Assembly (NCBI RefSeq): GCF_040289485.1
Contig: NZ_PSLG01000001.1
Span: 1 to 64,000 of the forward strand
Reading direction: 5' to 3'
DNA: 64,000 nt
From: Thermoflexus sp040289485
GTDB lineage: Bacteria; Chloroflexota; Anaerolineae; Thermoflexales; Thermoflexaceae
Below are positions 17,616 through 26,135 of the stretch, piece by piece; position 1 is the first letter of the stretch; every line of letters begins with the position of its first letter. A model generated the notes under the pieces. The model was not told where the DNA came from, did no database searches, and worked only from the letters and a program-made list of their open reading frames with translations. Made by a program: the position numbers and the translations under genes.

Positions 17616-17688
17616 TGGAGCCGACCGGATTCGAACCGGCGACCTCTCCCGTGCGAGAGGAGCGCTCTCCCAGCTGAGCTACGGCCCC
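17616..17688 (-). tRNA. tRNA-Ala (CGC)
   Basis: A 73-nt tRNA without an encoded CCA. The acceptor stem GGGGCCG pairs with CGGCTCC; the D stem is GCTC/GAGC; the anticodon stem CTCCT/GGGAG encloses CTCGCAC with anticodon CGC. T loop TTCGAAT. It is transcribed from the promoter at 17702-17731 together with tRNA-Ala(GGC). Confidence 0.95.
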
Positions 17689-17701
17689 ACATCGCACCCC
17701 C

Positions 17702-17731
17702 ATTTTACCCACAAGCCATGGGCGATGTCAA
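17702..17731 (-). promoter_or_regulatory. Promoter of the tRNA-Ala pair
   Basis: On the minus strand TTGACA (17731-17726), an 18-bp spacer and TAAAAT (17707-17702) lie 13 bp before the tRNA 5' end: a near-consensus sigma-70 promoter. Confidence 0.85.
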
Positions 17732-17820
17732 GATCGGCGGGGAGACCCCATCCGAGGCCTCCCCGGAGCACCGCCCGAAACGTCTCGATGGGGCGCAGAA
17801 AATCACGTCGCCTCCAGATC

Positions 17821-17958
17821 CTAGGGAAGAAGGAGATGGAGCCGACGGTCCACCACCGCCCACAGCCCGGGATGTTGGGCCATAAGCCGAGAGAGAAAAT
17901 AGAGGCCGTAGGCGATGTGGTGGCCGTCTTGAAGCGTTCCCGCCGCATGATTCTCCAC
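17821..17958 (-). CDS. Possible 45-residue small protein
   Basis: In the 375-bp stretch between the kinase and the tRNA promoter a GTG-started frame of 45 codons is open on the minus strand. It reads as plausible protein (for example DGHHIAYGLYFLSRL and a final amphipathic WAVVDRRLHLLLP). No ribosome-binding site is seen and the family is not recognised. It is in the same frame as the kinase upstream, after the kinase stop, so it could also be a detached 3' end. Weakly supported. Confidence 0.25.
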   Translation of the reverse strand: MENHAAGTLQDGHHIAYGLYFLSRLMAQHPGLWAVVDRRLHLLLP

Positions 17959-18063
17959 AGATTTTTTCGGCCAGACAGGCGCGGGAGGCTGGCGGCAGGA
18001 CCAGCCCCCGCGGCGCTGCCCTGCTCGGTTCCACCGACGGGACGGCGAAGGGGCCCCTGCGCG

Positions 18064-20361
18064 TCAGAGGGCCTCTCCATCCTCCGGATGGAGGGCCACC
18101 GGAAGCCAGATGTAGAACGTGCTGCCCGGGCAGCGCTCCTCGTCGTAGCCGGGGCTCTCCACCCAGATGCGCCCCCCATGGGCTTCGATGATGCCCCGGG
18201 CGATCGGCAACCCCAGCCCCGGCCCAGCTCCCTTGAATTTCACAGAGCCGGTGGAATGCCGTTCGATGGGGCCCACCCGGTAGAACTTCTCGAAGATCAG
18301 CGTCTGGTCCTCCGGGTCGATCCCGATCCCCGTGTCCTGCACAGCGATCTCTACATAGCGCGCCGTCCCCCCCGTTTCCTCCGGGGGCACCCGGCGGGCG
18401 CGCACCATGATGGTCCCGCCATCCGGGGTGAACTTGATGGCGTTCTGGAGGACGTGGCGCAGGGCCTGGACGAGGCGGGGCAGGTCGCCGTAGATCACCG
18501 GGAGGTCCTCCGCTGCCTCCACCACCAGGGTCTGTCGCCGTTGGGCGAAGGCCTCCTCCAACGGCTCGAGGGCCATGCGGATCAGGGTTGGGACCTGGAT
18601 GGAGATCGGATAGATAGAAAGGGCCTCCGCATCGATTTGGGAGATGTCCAGCATGGCGTTGACGATCTCCTCCAGGCGCACGGCCGAACGGCGCAGACCG
18701 TCAACGATGCGCTGCAACGTCCCGTCCTCCCCCGCCATCTCCTGCAGGGTTTCGGCCAGAAGATCCACATAGCCCCGGATATGGGTGAGGGGCGTCCGCA
18801 ACTCGTGGGAGGCGATCTCGATGAAATGGGTCTTCACCCGGTCCAGTTTCTCCAGGCGCTGCGCCGTGCGAGAGAGGTCCTCGTTCAGTTCGGCCATGCG
18901 GGCGTTCAGGCGCCGCAAGTCCTCCACCAGGCGGATGTTCTGCAACACGGCCGCTGTCTGCTCGGCCACCGAGGCCAGCAGGTCCATCTCGGCGGCGCTG
19001 TAAACGTCCATCCCGCCGCGGGCCCCCAGGGCCAGGCAACCCCACAGCGCCGCCTGCGCGCGAATGGGAACGAACCACTCCGCGCCCAGGCTTTGCAGCC
19101 CGCCCCGCTCCTCCGGATCCGCCCGCTGGAAGGGATCCCCGAAATCGATCTGGTACTGGGTCAGGACACGGCCCTCCTGCCAAGCCCGCAGGATCGGGCT
19201 GTCCGCCGCGAAGCGAATGGGCAGGCACGGCCCGATCCCCAAGCCGGGAATCACCTCGGCCTCCATGGCGCCGTCGGGTTGCTCCCGGAACAACAAGAGG
19301 GCCCCTTGCCGGATCCCGAAGGCCTCCCCCAGGACGGCGAAGGCCCTCTGGGCCAGGGCCTGGGCGTCCAACAGGTTGCTGATGGCCTGGGCGTAGTGGC
19401 GGACCACGGCGGCGGGATCCTCCACCGACGGCAGCAGCCACCGCCGGAGCCTCCGCTGGAGCGGCAGGCCGATCCCCCGCACGACGGCAGCGACAAGCAG
19501 GGCCAGAAGCAGCCCGTCGGCCAGGCGGGCGGTCGTCGGCGGCCACTCCCGGCGCCAGGCCAGGAACCCCGCCATGGCCAGCCCCGTCAGGGCAAGCAGG
19601 AGGATCCCCTCTCCTACGGCTGCGAGAACCCCCCGGGCGATCGGGCGCAAGACCGGAAGTTCCATATGCCGCAACGGGAGCACTTGGAGGAAGACCCCCA
19701 GGGCCCGCAGGGCCCAGCCCGCCATGATCCCACCCCCCCGGGGGGTCCACGCCAGGGCCTCGCCAGCGACCACCAGCAGGGCCCCCAGCAGCATATACAG
19801 CAGCCGGTTGCGATGCAGCGGACGACGGATCCGGACATAGGCCGCTACCAGTTCCCGTAGGGCGAGGAGGGTGCCGAAGCCCCAGAGGAACTCCCGGACC
19901 GCCCAGGAGGCCAGGATCGGATCGGCCGGCAGCCGGGCAGCCCGCCATGCGGCGGAAACCCAGACCCCGGTCTCCGGCCGGTAGGGCAGCACCGTGGCCA
20001 GGAGCCCCACCAGACCAGCTCCTACCATCCCACCGGCCATCCGCCAGGAGAGGGGGCGCTCCAAGGCCGCGCGGAGGAAGGCCCACGCCGCCAGCGGTAG
20101 AAGGGCCAGTACCAGCCCCGCCCCGTTCCACGCATTGAACCGCAATCGCCCCGGTAAGCCCTCCCCCACAGCCACCGCCCAGAGCCCCTGCCACAGCACC
20201 CCCAGCCCCCCATATACCCCGAAAGCCCAGGCGTCCCCCCGGCGTCGCCCCCACCAACCCCACCCGAACCCCAGGGCATACAGGACAGCAATCCCCCCCG
20301 CCAGCACCCCGCCGATCGGGATCCCCCCCAGCACCGGAAACGGCGGATACCACTTGACCAT
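18064..20361 (-). CDS. Membrane sensor histidine kinase with GAF domain
   Basis: A 765-residue kinase. Residues 10-300 contain about eight membrane spans without a large outer loop, like 7TM or MASE-type sensor modules. Residues about 325-475 form a GAF domain, residues 475-505 a coiled coil, then HisKA with the phospho-acceptor His519 (IASHELRTPLTHIRGY). The ATPase domain has the N-box QNAIKF, DTGIGID and GAGPGLGLPIARGI. No receiver domain is fused and no response regulator gene is adjacent, so the partner is elsewhere. Upstream lie a tandem TTTGGGAAA repeat and a perfect 19-bp palindrome that may bind a regulator. Confidence 0.9.
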   Translation of the reverse strand: MVKWYPPFPVLGGIPIGGVLAGGIAVLYALGFGWGWWGRRRGDAWAFGVYGGLGVLWQGLWAVAVGEGLPGRLRFNAWNGAGLVLALLPLAAWAFLRAALERPLSWRMAGGMVGAGLVGLLATVLPYRPETGVWVSAAWRAARLPADPILASWAVREFLWGFGTLLALRELVAAYVRIRRPLHRNRLLYMLLGALLVVAGEALAWTPRGGGIMAGWALRALGVFLQVLPLRHMELPVLRPIARGVLAAVGEGILLLALTGLAMAGFLAWRREWPPTTARLADGLLLALLVAAVVRGIGLPLQRRLRRWLLPSVEDPAAVVRHYAQAISNLLDAQALAQRAFAVLGEAFGIRQGALLLFREQPDGAMEAEVIPGLGIGPCLPIRFAADSPILRAWQEGRVLTQYQIDFGDPFQRADPEERGGLQSLGAEWFVPIRAQAALWGCLALGARGGMDVYSAAEMDLLASVAEQTAAVLQNIRLVEDLRRLNARMAELNEDLSRTAQRLEKLDRVKTHFIEIASHELRTPLTHIRGYVDLLAETLQEMAGEDGTLQRIVDGLRRSAVRLEEIVNAMLDISQIDAEALSIYPISIQVPTLIRMALEPLEEAFAQRRQTLVVEAAEDLPVIYGDLPRLVQALRHVLQNAIKFTPDGGTIMVRARRVPPEETGGTARYVEIAVQDTGIGIDPEDQTLIFEKFYRVGPIERHSTGSVKFKGAGPGLGLPIARGIIEAHGGRIWVESPGYDEERCPGSTFYIWLPVALHPEDGEAL

Positions 20362-20370
20362 CGTTGTTAT

Positions 20371-20399
20371 CCCAACTCCGATTTGGGAAATTTGGGAAA
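20371..20399. repeat. Tandem TTTGGGAAA repeat with inverted CCCAA before the kinase gene
   Basis: TTTGGGAAA occurs twice without a gap (20382-20390, 20391-20399), and CCCAA (20371-20375) forms an inverted match to TTGGG. The cluster lies 10-38 bp upstream of the kinase start on the minus strand, a natural operator position. Confidence 0.4.
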
Positions 20400-20425
20400 A
20401 CCGGCTCCGCGTCGTCCACCGGGTC

Positions 20426-20444
20426 CGGACCGGTGACCGGTCCG
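20426..20444. promoter_or_regulatory. Perfect 19-bp palindrome, possible operator
   Basis: CGGACCGGT and ACCGGTCCG are perfect 9-bp inverted arms around one G. It lies 65 bp upstream of the kinase gene and downstream of the AlbA-type regulator. It lacks a T-run on either strand, so an operator is favoured over a terminator. Confidence 0.45.
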
Positions 20445-20486
20445 TCTGCCGGCCGATCGTTGATGAACCGGAACGTCCGGGTCGCT

Positions 20487-21842
20487 TTATTTCAGAATAT
20501 AATATGTGCCCCTCTTATCACCAATTTTAAGCAAAATACCCCGACGGACCAAATCGGCCAGGTCGAGCCGAAGGGTTTCTGGAGAGACATCGGGGCAGAG
20601 TTGTTGGTATTCTCGGTTGGTGATGCGCCCGTGCTCCCGGACGTATTGCAGGGCTTTGAGTTGCCGCTCGTTCATCCCGGCCTCCCTGGCCGGAAGCGGC
20701 GGGCGTTCCTGGCGGTTGTAGAGGATCACGGTGAACGAGAAGGGAGTGGCCTGGAATTTGGGGGGCGGATGGCCCGCCCGGGCCATCTCTTCAATCATGC
20801 GATCGATCCCCAGTCCCAGTTCCTCGATGTAGCCCCAATAGAAGAGCCCGGAGACAATACGGGGGTTCCGCGAGTAGTGCTCCTGCACGATGTTGTCCAG
20901 GGTGATGTGGCCAGGCAGCCCGCCGGGGCTGATCACCTCCAGGCGGTCGGCGAACTTGCGGACCTCGATGCGGCGGCCCCGCAACCGGTAATCCCGGTGG
21001 CAGACGGCGTTCACGATGGCCTCCCGCACGGCGAAGGGAGGATACTCCGGCCGCTCCTCCCGCTCCAAGCCGCGGACCACCGCCCCGATCTGCATTTCCT
21101 CCCACACCACCTCCCACGCCCGTTCGATGATCCGCGCCAGGGGCCCCCCGATCTCCTCCCGGCGCGCGTAGCCGGGAAGCCCGCCCTCCCCCTGCAGGCT
21201 GGTCCCCGGGAATTTCACGAAGACGAGCCCGCTGTGCGGGAGGAAGCGCTGGGGCTGTTTGCCGAAGAGCAACAGGCCGGCCACTGTGGGCTGCCCTTGA
21301 GGGGTCAGGGCCCCGATTTCCACCAGGTGCTCGTCGACGGATCCAGCGATCCGCCGGCGCTGGCGGGCCTCGCGCTTGGCCAGGTATTCCGCGATGATCT
21401 CGTCGTCCAGATCCTCCCGCGTGGCCCCCGACACCGGCTCGGCCTCATGGTCGCCGACGGACTTGGTGGCCGCCAGTTGCTGGATCTCTCGGCCCTCCAG
21501 CGGCCGGTTCTCGGCCCCGCGCCGGATCAGCACTCGGCCATCGGCCAGGCTGTGCAGATCGGGGCTCCGAGGGACATGCAACAGGACTAGGGTTCTTCCC
21601 TCCCATTCCATCTGCTCCCAGCGGGTGACCACGGGCGGGCGGCAGCGGGCCAGGGCCCGGGCGAGGGCGTCTTCCGCCTCCTGGGGATCCACCCCGACCG
21701 GCTGCCCTTCCCGATCCATCCCCAGGACGAGGGTGCCACCATCGGTGTTGGCAAAGGCCACCAGGATCTCCGCCATCACCTCAGGATCCGGCTCGCTCAG
21801 GAAATCCTGGAGCGCGCCTGGCTTCCGCAGGCCATCGCCCAT
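20487..21842 (-). CDS. Schlafen AlbA_2-type ATP-binding putative transcriptional regulator
   Basis: A 451-residue protein. The N-terminal 140 residues match the AlbA_2/Schlafen AAA_4 nucleic-acid domain (EILVAFANTDGGTLVLGMD, LLHVPRSPDLHSLADGRVLIRRG). The middle has a GHKL-like ATPase segment (PPFAVREAIVNAVCHRDYRLRG, EVISPGGLPGHITLDN, GLGIDRMIEEM). The C-terminal 70 residues look like a winged helix (LKALQYVREHGRITNREYQQL). Such proteins are annotated as ATP-dependent transcriptional regulators, with few characterised. ATG 21842 follows GGGGAGGTG. It precedes the kinase gene on the same strand by about 125 bp, and the palindrome between them is a possible binding site. Confidence 0.8.
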   Translation of the reverse strand: MGDGLRKPGALQDFLSEPDPEVMAEILVAFANTDGGTLVLGMDREGQPVGVDPQEAEDALARALARCRPPVVTRWEQMEWEGRTLVLLHVPRSPDLHSLADGRVLIRRGAENRPLEGREIQQLAATKSVGDHEAEPVSGATREDLDDEIIAEYLAKREARQRRRIAGSVDEHLVEIGALTPQGQPTVAGLLLFGKQPQRFLPHSGLVFVKFPGTSLQGEGGLPGYARREEIGGPLARIIERAWEVVWEEMQIGAVVRGLEREERPEYPPFAVREAIVNAVCHRDYRLRGRRIEVRKFADRLEVISPGGLPGHITLDNIVQEHYSRNPRIVSGLFYWGYIEELGLGIDRMIEEMARAGHPPPKFQATPFSFTVILYNRQERPPLPAREAGMNERQLKALQYVREHGRITNREYQQLCPDVSPETLRLDLADLVRRGILLKIGDKRGTYYILK

Positions 21843-21897
21843 CGAACACCTCCCCCCACAGACGACTGCGCTTCCATGATACCGCCGACCGGGCGGC

Positions 21898-23361
21898 TTA
21901 CGGCGCCGGGATGCCGTTCCTGAGGTCATCCTTGCAGGCACACGCCTGCTTGTACACCCCGCCCCGCACCAGTTCCCCTTCGTAGAGCGTCCGGCCCGGA
22001 CGGGCCTCCCATCCGCCCAGCCGAAACGGCCGATCGTCGTCCGCCGGGATCCACTCGCCGTTCAGACGCCGCGCCAGGTGGACGTGGGCAGCATCGGCGA
22101 AGCCGCCTTCGCAGGAGGGATGCCCCAGGGGATCCCCCGCCCGCACCCGGGTCCCGGTTGGGACCCGGCCCTCGGCCGCCAGGTGCAGATAGACCATCAC
22201 CCACCCGGTCTCCTCGCGGCCGTCGCCGTCGGTGTCCAGGACCACCAGGCCCTCCCCGGTCCGCACCACCACTCCGTCCGCGACGGCCCGGGCCCAGAAC
22301 CGGGAGGGCGCGCAGCCTACCACATCAGGGGGAGCGAAATCCAAGGCCCCCCATGCCGCCCCATTTCCCCACCCGCCATGGGGCCCACCGGTGAAATACC
22401 ATGTCTCTCCCTCGGCCCAGGGCAGCCACCAAGCCGGCTCTGGCGGCATCGGGACAGCCGGCTCGGGCCGGAAGGGGGTGCCGAAGAGGGCTTGATAGAC
22501 CGTCGGGAACTCCCGGGTCACGGCGGCCCGCCACGCCTCCGGCGGAAGCACAGCGGCCATGAAGGCCTGGACCGCCGCCGTCCCCGCGTTGATCCCTGCA
22601 GCCACCCGCACCCGCTGCCCCTCGGGAAACCGCAGGGTCCACATGTGGCGGCCCTTGAAGCCGTAATAGCCGTCGTTGAGCCGGTCGGCGGCCCAGTTCA
22701 GTTGGCGGTAAAGGCCCTCGCTCCCAGGGCGAACCCAGCCCATGGGATAGATCCGCGCCCGCTCATCGCGGGGCTCTCCCCGGACCCATCCGCTCCGCCA
22801 CTCCAGCAGGGCCATCAGGACCCGCGGCCCCACACTGTGGTTCCGGGCCACCTCCTCCAGGATCTGGGCCCCATCCAGGGTCCGCCCACCCACCGTCTCC
22901 TGGTAACGGCTGAGATAGCCGCCGAAGCGACGGACGACCTCCGCCACCTGGAAGTCCCGATAGGCCGGCCCGTAGACCAACTCGGAATCCGGGATCAGTT
23001 TGAGCGCCGGTCCCTCCGCCAGTGGCCCCAGAGGGATCCAGAGCGGCTGCCCCACCCACAAGCGCTCGGGGTCCAGGCCAGGATTTGCAGCCAGGATCGC
23101 TGCCACAGTGGTCTGGAACTGGGCGGCCAGCCCGCTCAGGGTGTCCCCGGGCTGGATCAGATAGAACTCCCGATCGGGGGAAACCCCCACCCGGGGCGGG
23201 TCCGGGGTGGGCGTCCCGAGGAAGGCCGCGGGAGCCCGGGGCCTCGACGTCGGGAAGGCCATCGCCTCCTCCGGCTTCGGGCGGGGCGCGCAGGCCGCCA
23301 GCCCCATCAGGGCCAGCCCGGCCATCGCCGCGCCCCATCCTCGACAGAGGGTCCTCGCCAT
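21898..23361 (-). CDS. LysM/M23-type cell-wall lipoprotein
   Basis: A 487-residue secreted lipoprotein with lipobox LMGLAAC ending near Cys24. After a proline-rich linker, a LysM domain (FYLIQPGDTLSGLAAQF to LWVGQPLWIP, residues about 66-112) should bind peptidoglycan. A middle region of about 180 residues has NHSVGPRVLMALLEWRSG, recalling lytic-transglycosylase-like helices. The C-terminal part, with GALDFAPPD, VYLHLAAEGRVPTGTRVRAGDPLGHPSC and AAHVHLARR, matches the M23 metallopeptidase fold, although the zinc-site HxH is only partly seen. It probably remodels or anchors to the wall. Divergent from the P1 peptidase. Confidence 0.8.
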   Translation of the reverse strand: MARTLCRGWGAAMAGLALMGLAACAPRPKPEEAMAFPTSRPRAPAAFLGTPTPDPPRVGVSPDREFYLIQPGDTLSGLAAQFQTTVAAILAANPGLDPERLWVGQPLWIPLGPLAEGPALKLIPDSELVYGPAYRDFQVAEVVRRFGGYLSRYQETVGGRTLDGAQILEEVARNHSVGPRVLMALLEWRSGWVRGEPRDERARIYPMGWVRPGSEGLYRQLNWAADRLNDGYYGFKGRHMWTLRFPEGQRVRVAAGINAGTAAVQAFMAAVLPPEAWRAAVTREFPTVYQALFGTPFRPEPAVPMPPEPAWWLPWAEGETWYFTGGPHGGWGNGAAWGALDFAPPDVVGCAPSRFWARAVADGVVVRTGEGLVVLDTDGDGREETGWVMVYLHLAAEGRVPTGTRVRAGDPLGHPSCEGGFADAAHVHLARRLNGEWIPADDDRPFRLGGWEARPGRTLYEGELVRGGVYKQACACKDDLRNGIPAP

Positions 23362-23406
23362 ACGGTCGCCCCCGCAGGTTCCTCGCCGCCGACCTGGGAT
23401 GATGGG

Positions 23407-23436
23407 AACATATCACAGCCTTTTCTTGCCAGCCAA
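23407..23436 (-). promoter_or_regulatory. Possible promoter of the LysM/M23 gene
   Basis: On the minus strand TTGGCT (23436-23431), an 18-bp spacer and TATGTT (23412-23407) precede the ATG by 46 bp. Confidence 0.4.
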
Positions 23437-23522
23437 GGGGGAAGCCAGACTCCGGCGTCCGGGAGGCCGGATCCATGCTAAGATGAAGGGGCAATCTGCC
23501 TCGGGCCGGAGGAAGGAGAGCG

Positions 23523-24512
23523 ATGGCGTTGCGTTACCAGGGGATTACAGATGTTCCGGGCATCCGCGTTGGCCACGCCCAGGACCTACAAGCCCTGACG
23601 GGGGTGACGGTGGTGCTGTGTGAAGGGGGGGCGGTGGCCGGGATGGACCAGCGCGGCGGCGCGCCGGGGACCCGGGAGACCGACGCCCTGCGGCCCATGC
23701 ACCTGGTGCAGGAGGTGCACGCCGTGGTGCTGGCGGGGGGCAGCGCCTTCGGGCTGGACGCGGCCGCCGGCGTGATGCGGTATCTGGAAGAGCGGGGCGT
23801 CGGCTTCGAAACGCCCGGAGGGCGGGTGCCCATCGTCCCGGCGGCCGTTCTCTACGATTTGGGGATCGGCGACCCGCGGGTCCGCCCGGATGCGGCGATG
23901 GGCTACGCCGCGTGCCTGGCCGCCACCGACGGGCCGGTGCCGGAGGGCAATGTGGGCGCCGGGACCGGGGCCACGGTCGGCAAGGTCCTGGGGATGCGTT
24001 ATGCGATGAAGGGCGGGCTGGGCACCGCCTGCCTGGAGATCGGCGAGGGGATTCGGGTCGGCGCCCTGGTGGCGGTGAACGCCTTCGGCGACGTTGTGGA
24101 TCCCCAGACCGGCGCGATCCTGGCCGGAGCCCGCCGCCCGGACGGACCCGGCTTCGTGGACACGATGGCGGTGCTGCGGGCCCTGGCCGGACAGGTTTCT
24201 CTGGGCTTCCGCCGTACCATCCCCGAGAGCACCGTGATCGGGGTCGTGGCCACCAACGCCGCCCTGACCAAGGAAGAGGCCAACAAGGTCGCCCAGATGG
24301 CCCACAACGGCCTGGCCCGGACCATCCGCCCTGCCCACACGATGCTGGACGGGGACACCCTCTTCGCCCTGGCCACCGGTGAAAAGCCGGCGGACGCGAG
24401 CATCGTCGGCGCCTTCGCCGCCGAGGCGGTGGCCGAGGCAGTGGTCCGGGCCATCCGGGCGGCGGAGGGCGTGGCCGGCCTGCCGGCATGGCGGGACTTT
24501 TACGGCCAATGA
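23523..24512 (+). CDS. P1-family (DmpA/NylC-like) self-processing peptidase
   Basis: A 329-residue member of the P1/DmpA superfamily of N-terminal-nucleophile-like aminopeptidases and amidases. Marks are DVPGIRVGHAQD at the start, VVLAGGSAFGLDAAAGVM, GNVGAGTGATVGK, and the segment ESTVIGVVATNAALTK. In family members the precursor cleaves itself just before the Ser/Thr nucleophile of that segment; Thr237 is the candidate here. Known substrates range from D-amino acid peptides to nylon oligomers; the substrate here is unknown. ATG 23523 follows GGAGGAAGGAG. An extended -10 (TGcTAAGAT, 23476-23484) lies about 40 bp upstream. It is followed after 34 bp by a small membrane protein gene. Confidence 0.87.
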   Translation: MALRYQGITDVPGIRVGHAQDLQALTGVTVVLCEGGAVAGMDQRGGAPGTRETDALRPMHLVQEVHAVVLAGGSAFGLDAAAGVMRYLEERGVGFETPGGRVPIVPAAVLYDLGIGDPRVRPDAAMGYAACLAATDGPVPEGNVGAGTGATVGKVLGMRYAMKGGLGTACLEIGEGIRVGALVAVNAFGDVVDPQTGAILAGARRPDGPGFVDTMAVLRALAGQVSLGFRRTIPESTVIGVVATNAALTKEEANKVAQMAHNGLARTIRPAHTMLDGDTLFALATGEKPADASIVGAFAAEAVAEAVVRAIRAAEGVAGLPAWRDFYGQ

Positions 24513-24546
24513 GTCAGCGTCCTGACGGTTCGGAAAGGAGCCGAGC

Positions 24547-24894
24547 ATGCCACGCTTCTCCCGCGGTTGGGTGGAGTTGTCCGCGCTGGTCGGCGGGGCG
24601 CTGGGCCTGGCCCTCCTGTGGAGCGCATGGCAGGGAGGGATCCAGGCCCGCCGCGTATCCGACAACCTGTTCTGGATCGCTGCGATCTATCTGCTGATCG
24701 CCGTCTTCCCGGTGGTGGCGGAGATGGGCGGCAACATGGCGGCGCCTTGGCAGGCGCTGCGGGAGGGGCGCGCGCTCCCCGAGGTGCTGCACGAGCAGCG
24801 CGCCCGTTACGAGCCCTGGCGGGCGCTCCCTGGGCGCTTCGGCCTGGCCGCCCTTCTCTGCATGGCCCTCGGCCTGGGCCTGGGCCTGCGCTGA
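24547..24894 (+). CDS. Small three-span membrane protein, unknown function
   Basis: A 115-residue protein with three likely membrane helices (residues about 10-28, 42-60 and 95-113) and an arginine-rich cytoplasmic loop between the second and third. No family is recognised. GGAG lies upstream of ATG 24547 and the gene follows the P1 peptidase by 34 bp, so they are probably co-transcribed. Confidence 0.65.
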   Translation: MPRFSRGWVELSALVGGALGLALLWSAWQGGIQARRVSDNLFWIAAIYLLIAVFPVVAEMGGNMAAPWQALREGRALPEVLHEQRARYEPWRALPGRFGLAALLCMALGLGLGLR

Positions 24895-25055
24895 CCCGCC
24901 GAAGCCCCGGGATTCGATGGGGAGCGAGGGGCCTGGCGCAAAGGGGAGGCGAAAGGCCAGGGAAGCCCAGCAGCCCTGCGCCGCATTCGGCAGGCCCAGC
25001 AACGCTGCATCCCATGAGACGCGGGGGCCCGGAAAATCCATCCGCCCCCACACCC

Positions 25056-25084
25056 TTGAAAACCGGAAGACAAAAAGTTAGAAT
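25056..25084 (+). promoter_or_regulatory. Promoter of the signalling operon
   Basis: TTGAAA (25056-25061), a 17-bp spacer and TAGAAT (25079-25084) stand out in an A-rich patch 140 bp before the receiver-GGDEF gene. In the rest of the 24895-25223 intergenic stretch I see neither a gene nor a clear RNA fold. Confidence 0.75.
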
Positions 25085-25223
25085 AAAGAGAACCCGGGAG
25101 GGGCCCAGAGGGGGTGGAAGATCCTCCAGCCCGGGCTTGTCGGTTTATAAATGGTAACCAGAGAGGCGGGGGCTCCGGCGCCGGCGGGCCCGGGGATCCT
25201 TTGCGGACCGTAAGGGGGGCCCG

Positions 25224-26120
25224 ATGACCAAGGGGCGGATCCTGATCGTCGAGGACGATGCCGACATCGCCGCCATGCTGCGGATCTATTTCAGCAACCT
25301 GGGCTACGAGGTCCAGACGGCGGCCCGGGGCCAGGAGGCCCTGGAGAGAACCCGGCAGCAACTTCCCCATCTCATCATCCTGGACATCATGCTCCCCGAC
25401 ATCGACGGCTACGAGGTCTGTCGCCGGCTTCGAACCCACCTGCGCACCAGCCACATCCCCATCATCTTCCTCACCCAGCGTGACGAGCGCAGCGATCGCA
25501 TCGCCGGTTTGGAGCTCGGGGCCGACGACTACATCACCAAGCCCTTCGATATCGAGGAGTTGCGCCTGCGGGTGCAGAACGCCATCCGGCGGGCGGAGCG
25601 GGAGAGCCTCACCAGCCCAAGCACCGGCCTCCCCAGCGGGCGCCTGATCGAGGACCAGTTGCGCGAATTGCTCCGTCGCTCCGGATGGGGGCTTCTCTAC
25701 ATCGGCATCAACGGCCTGGACGCCTTCCGTGAGGTCTACGGCTTCGTCGCTGCTGACGAGGTGCTTCGCTGGACGGCGATGCTGATCGGTGAGGTGGTGG
25801 ACGAACTGGGAACCCCCCAAGACTTCATCGGGCACATCGGGGGAGACGACTTCATCGTGATCACGGAGGCGGACCGCACGGAGGCCATCGCCCGCGCCCT
25901 GCGGGAGCGTTTCGCAGAGGGGGTGGGGACCCATTACGCCTTCCCCGATCGCGAGCGGGGATATTTGGTGCTGGTCGACCGCGACGGGAATGAGCGGCGT
26001 GTCCCGCTGATGCGTCTGGCCATCGGGATCGTGCGGGCCGGCGAGCACATGTTCAGCGACATCCGGGAACTCACCGAACGGGCCGCCGAAGCCCGGCGCC
26101 GGGAGATGGTCCTTTCCTAA
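25224..26120 (+). CDS. Response regulator with degenerate GGDEF output domain
   Basis: A 298-residue protein. Residues 4-120 are a complete receiver domain: acidic pocket Asp11/Asp12, phospho-acceptor Asp54 (IILDIMLPDIDG), Thr84 and Lys106 (KPF). Residues about 135-290 follow the GGDEF fold, but the signature reads GGDDF near residue 207 and much of the usual cyclase sequence is altered, so cyclic-di-GMP synthesis is doubtful; it may bind GTP or act as a protein interaction output. It is the first gene after the promoter at 25056 and is 15 bp before the giant kinase gene. Confidence 0.85.
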   Translation: MTKGRILIVEDDADIAAMLRIYFSNLGYEVQTAARGQEALERTRQQLPHLIILDIMLPDIDGYEVCRRLRTHLRTSHIPIIFLTQRDERSDRIAGLELGADDYITKPFDIEELRLRVQNAIRRAERESLTSPSTGLPSGRLIEDQLRELLRRSGWGLLYIGINGLDAFREVYGFVAADEVLRWTAMLIGEVVDELGTPQDFIGHIGGDDFIVITEADRTEAIARALRERFAEGVGTHYAFPDRERGYLVLVDRDGNERRVPLMRLAIGIVRAGEHMFSDIRELTERAAEARRREMVLS

Positions 26121-26135
26121 GCCGGATCCCGAAAC

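Noticed and set aside
17371..19860. An 829-codon plus-strand open frame
   Set aside because: It runs through two tRNAs and antisense to a clear histidine kinase, with no recognisable domains.
23545..24665. Minus-strand frames opposite the P1 peptidase
   Set aside because: The plus-strand peptidase has all family motifs; the antisense frames are Arg/Pro or His/Gly-rich without domains.
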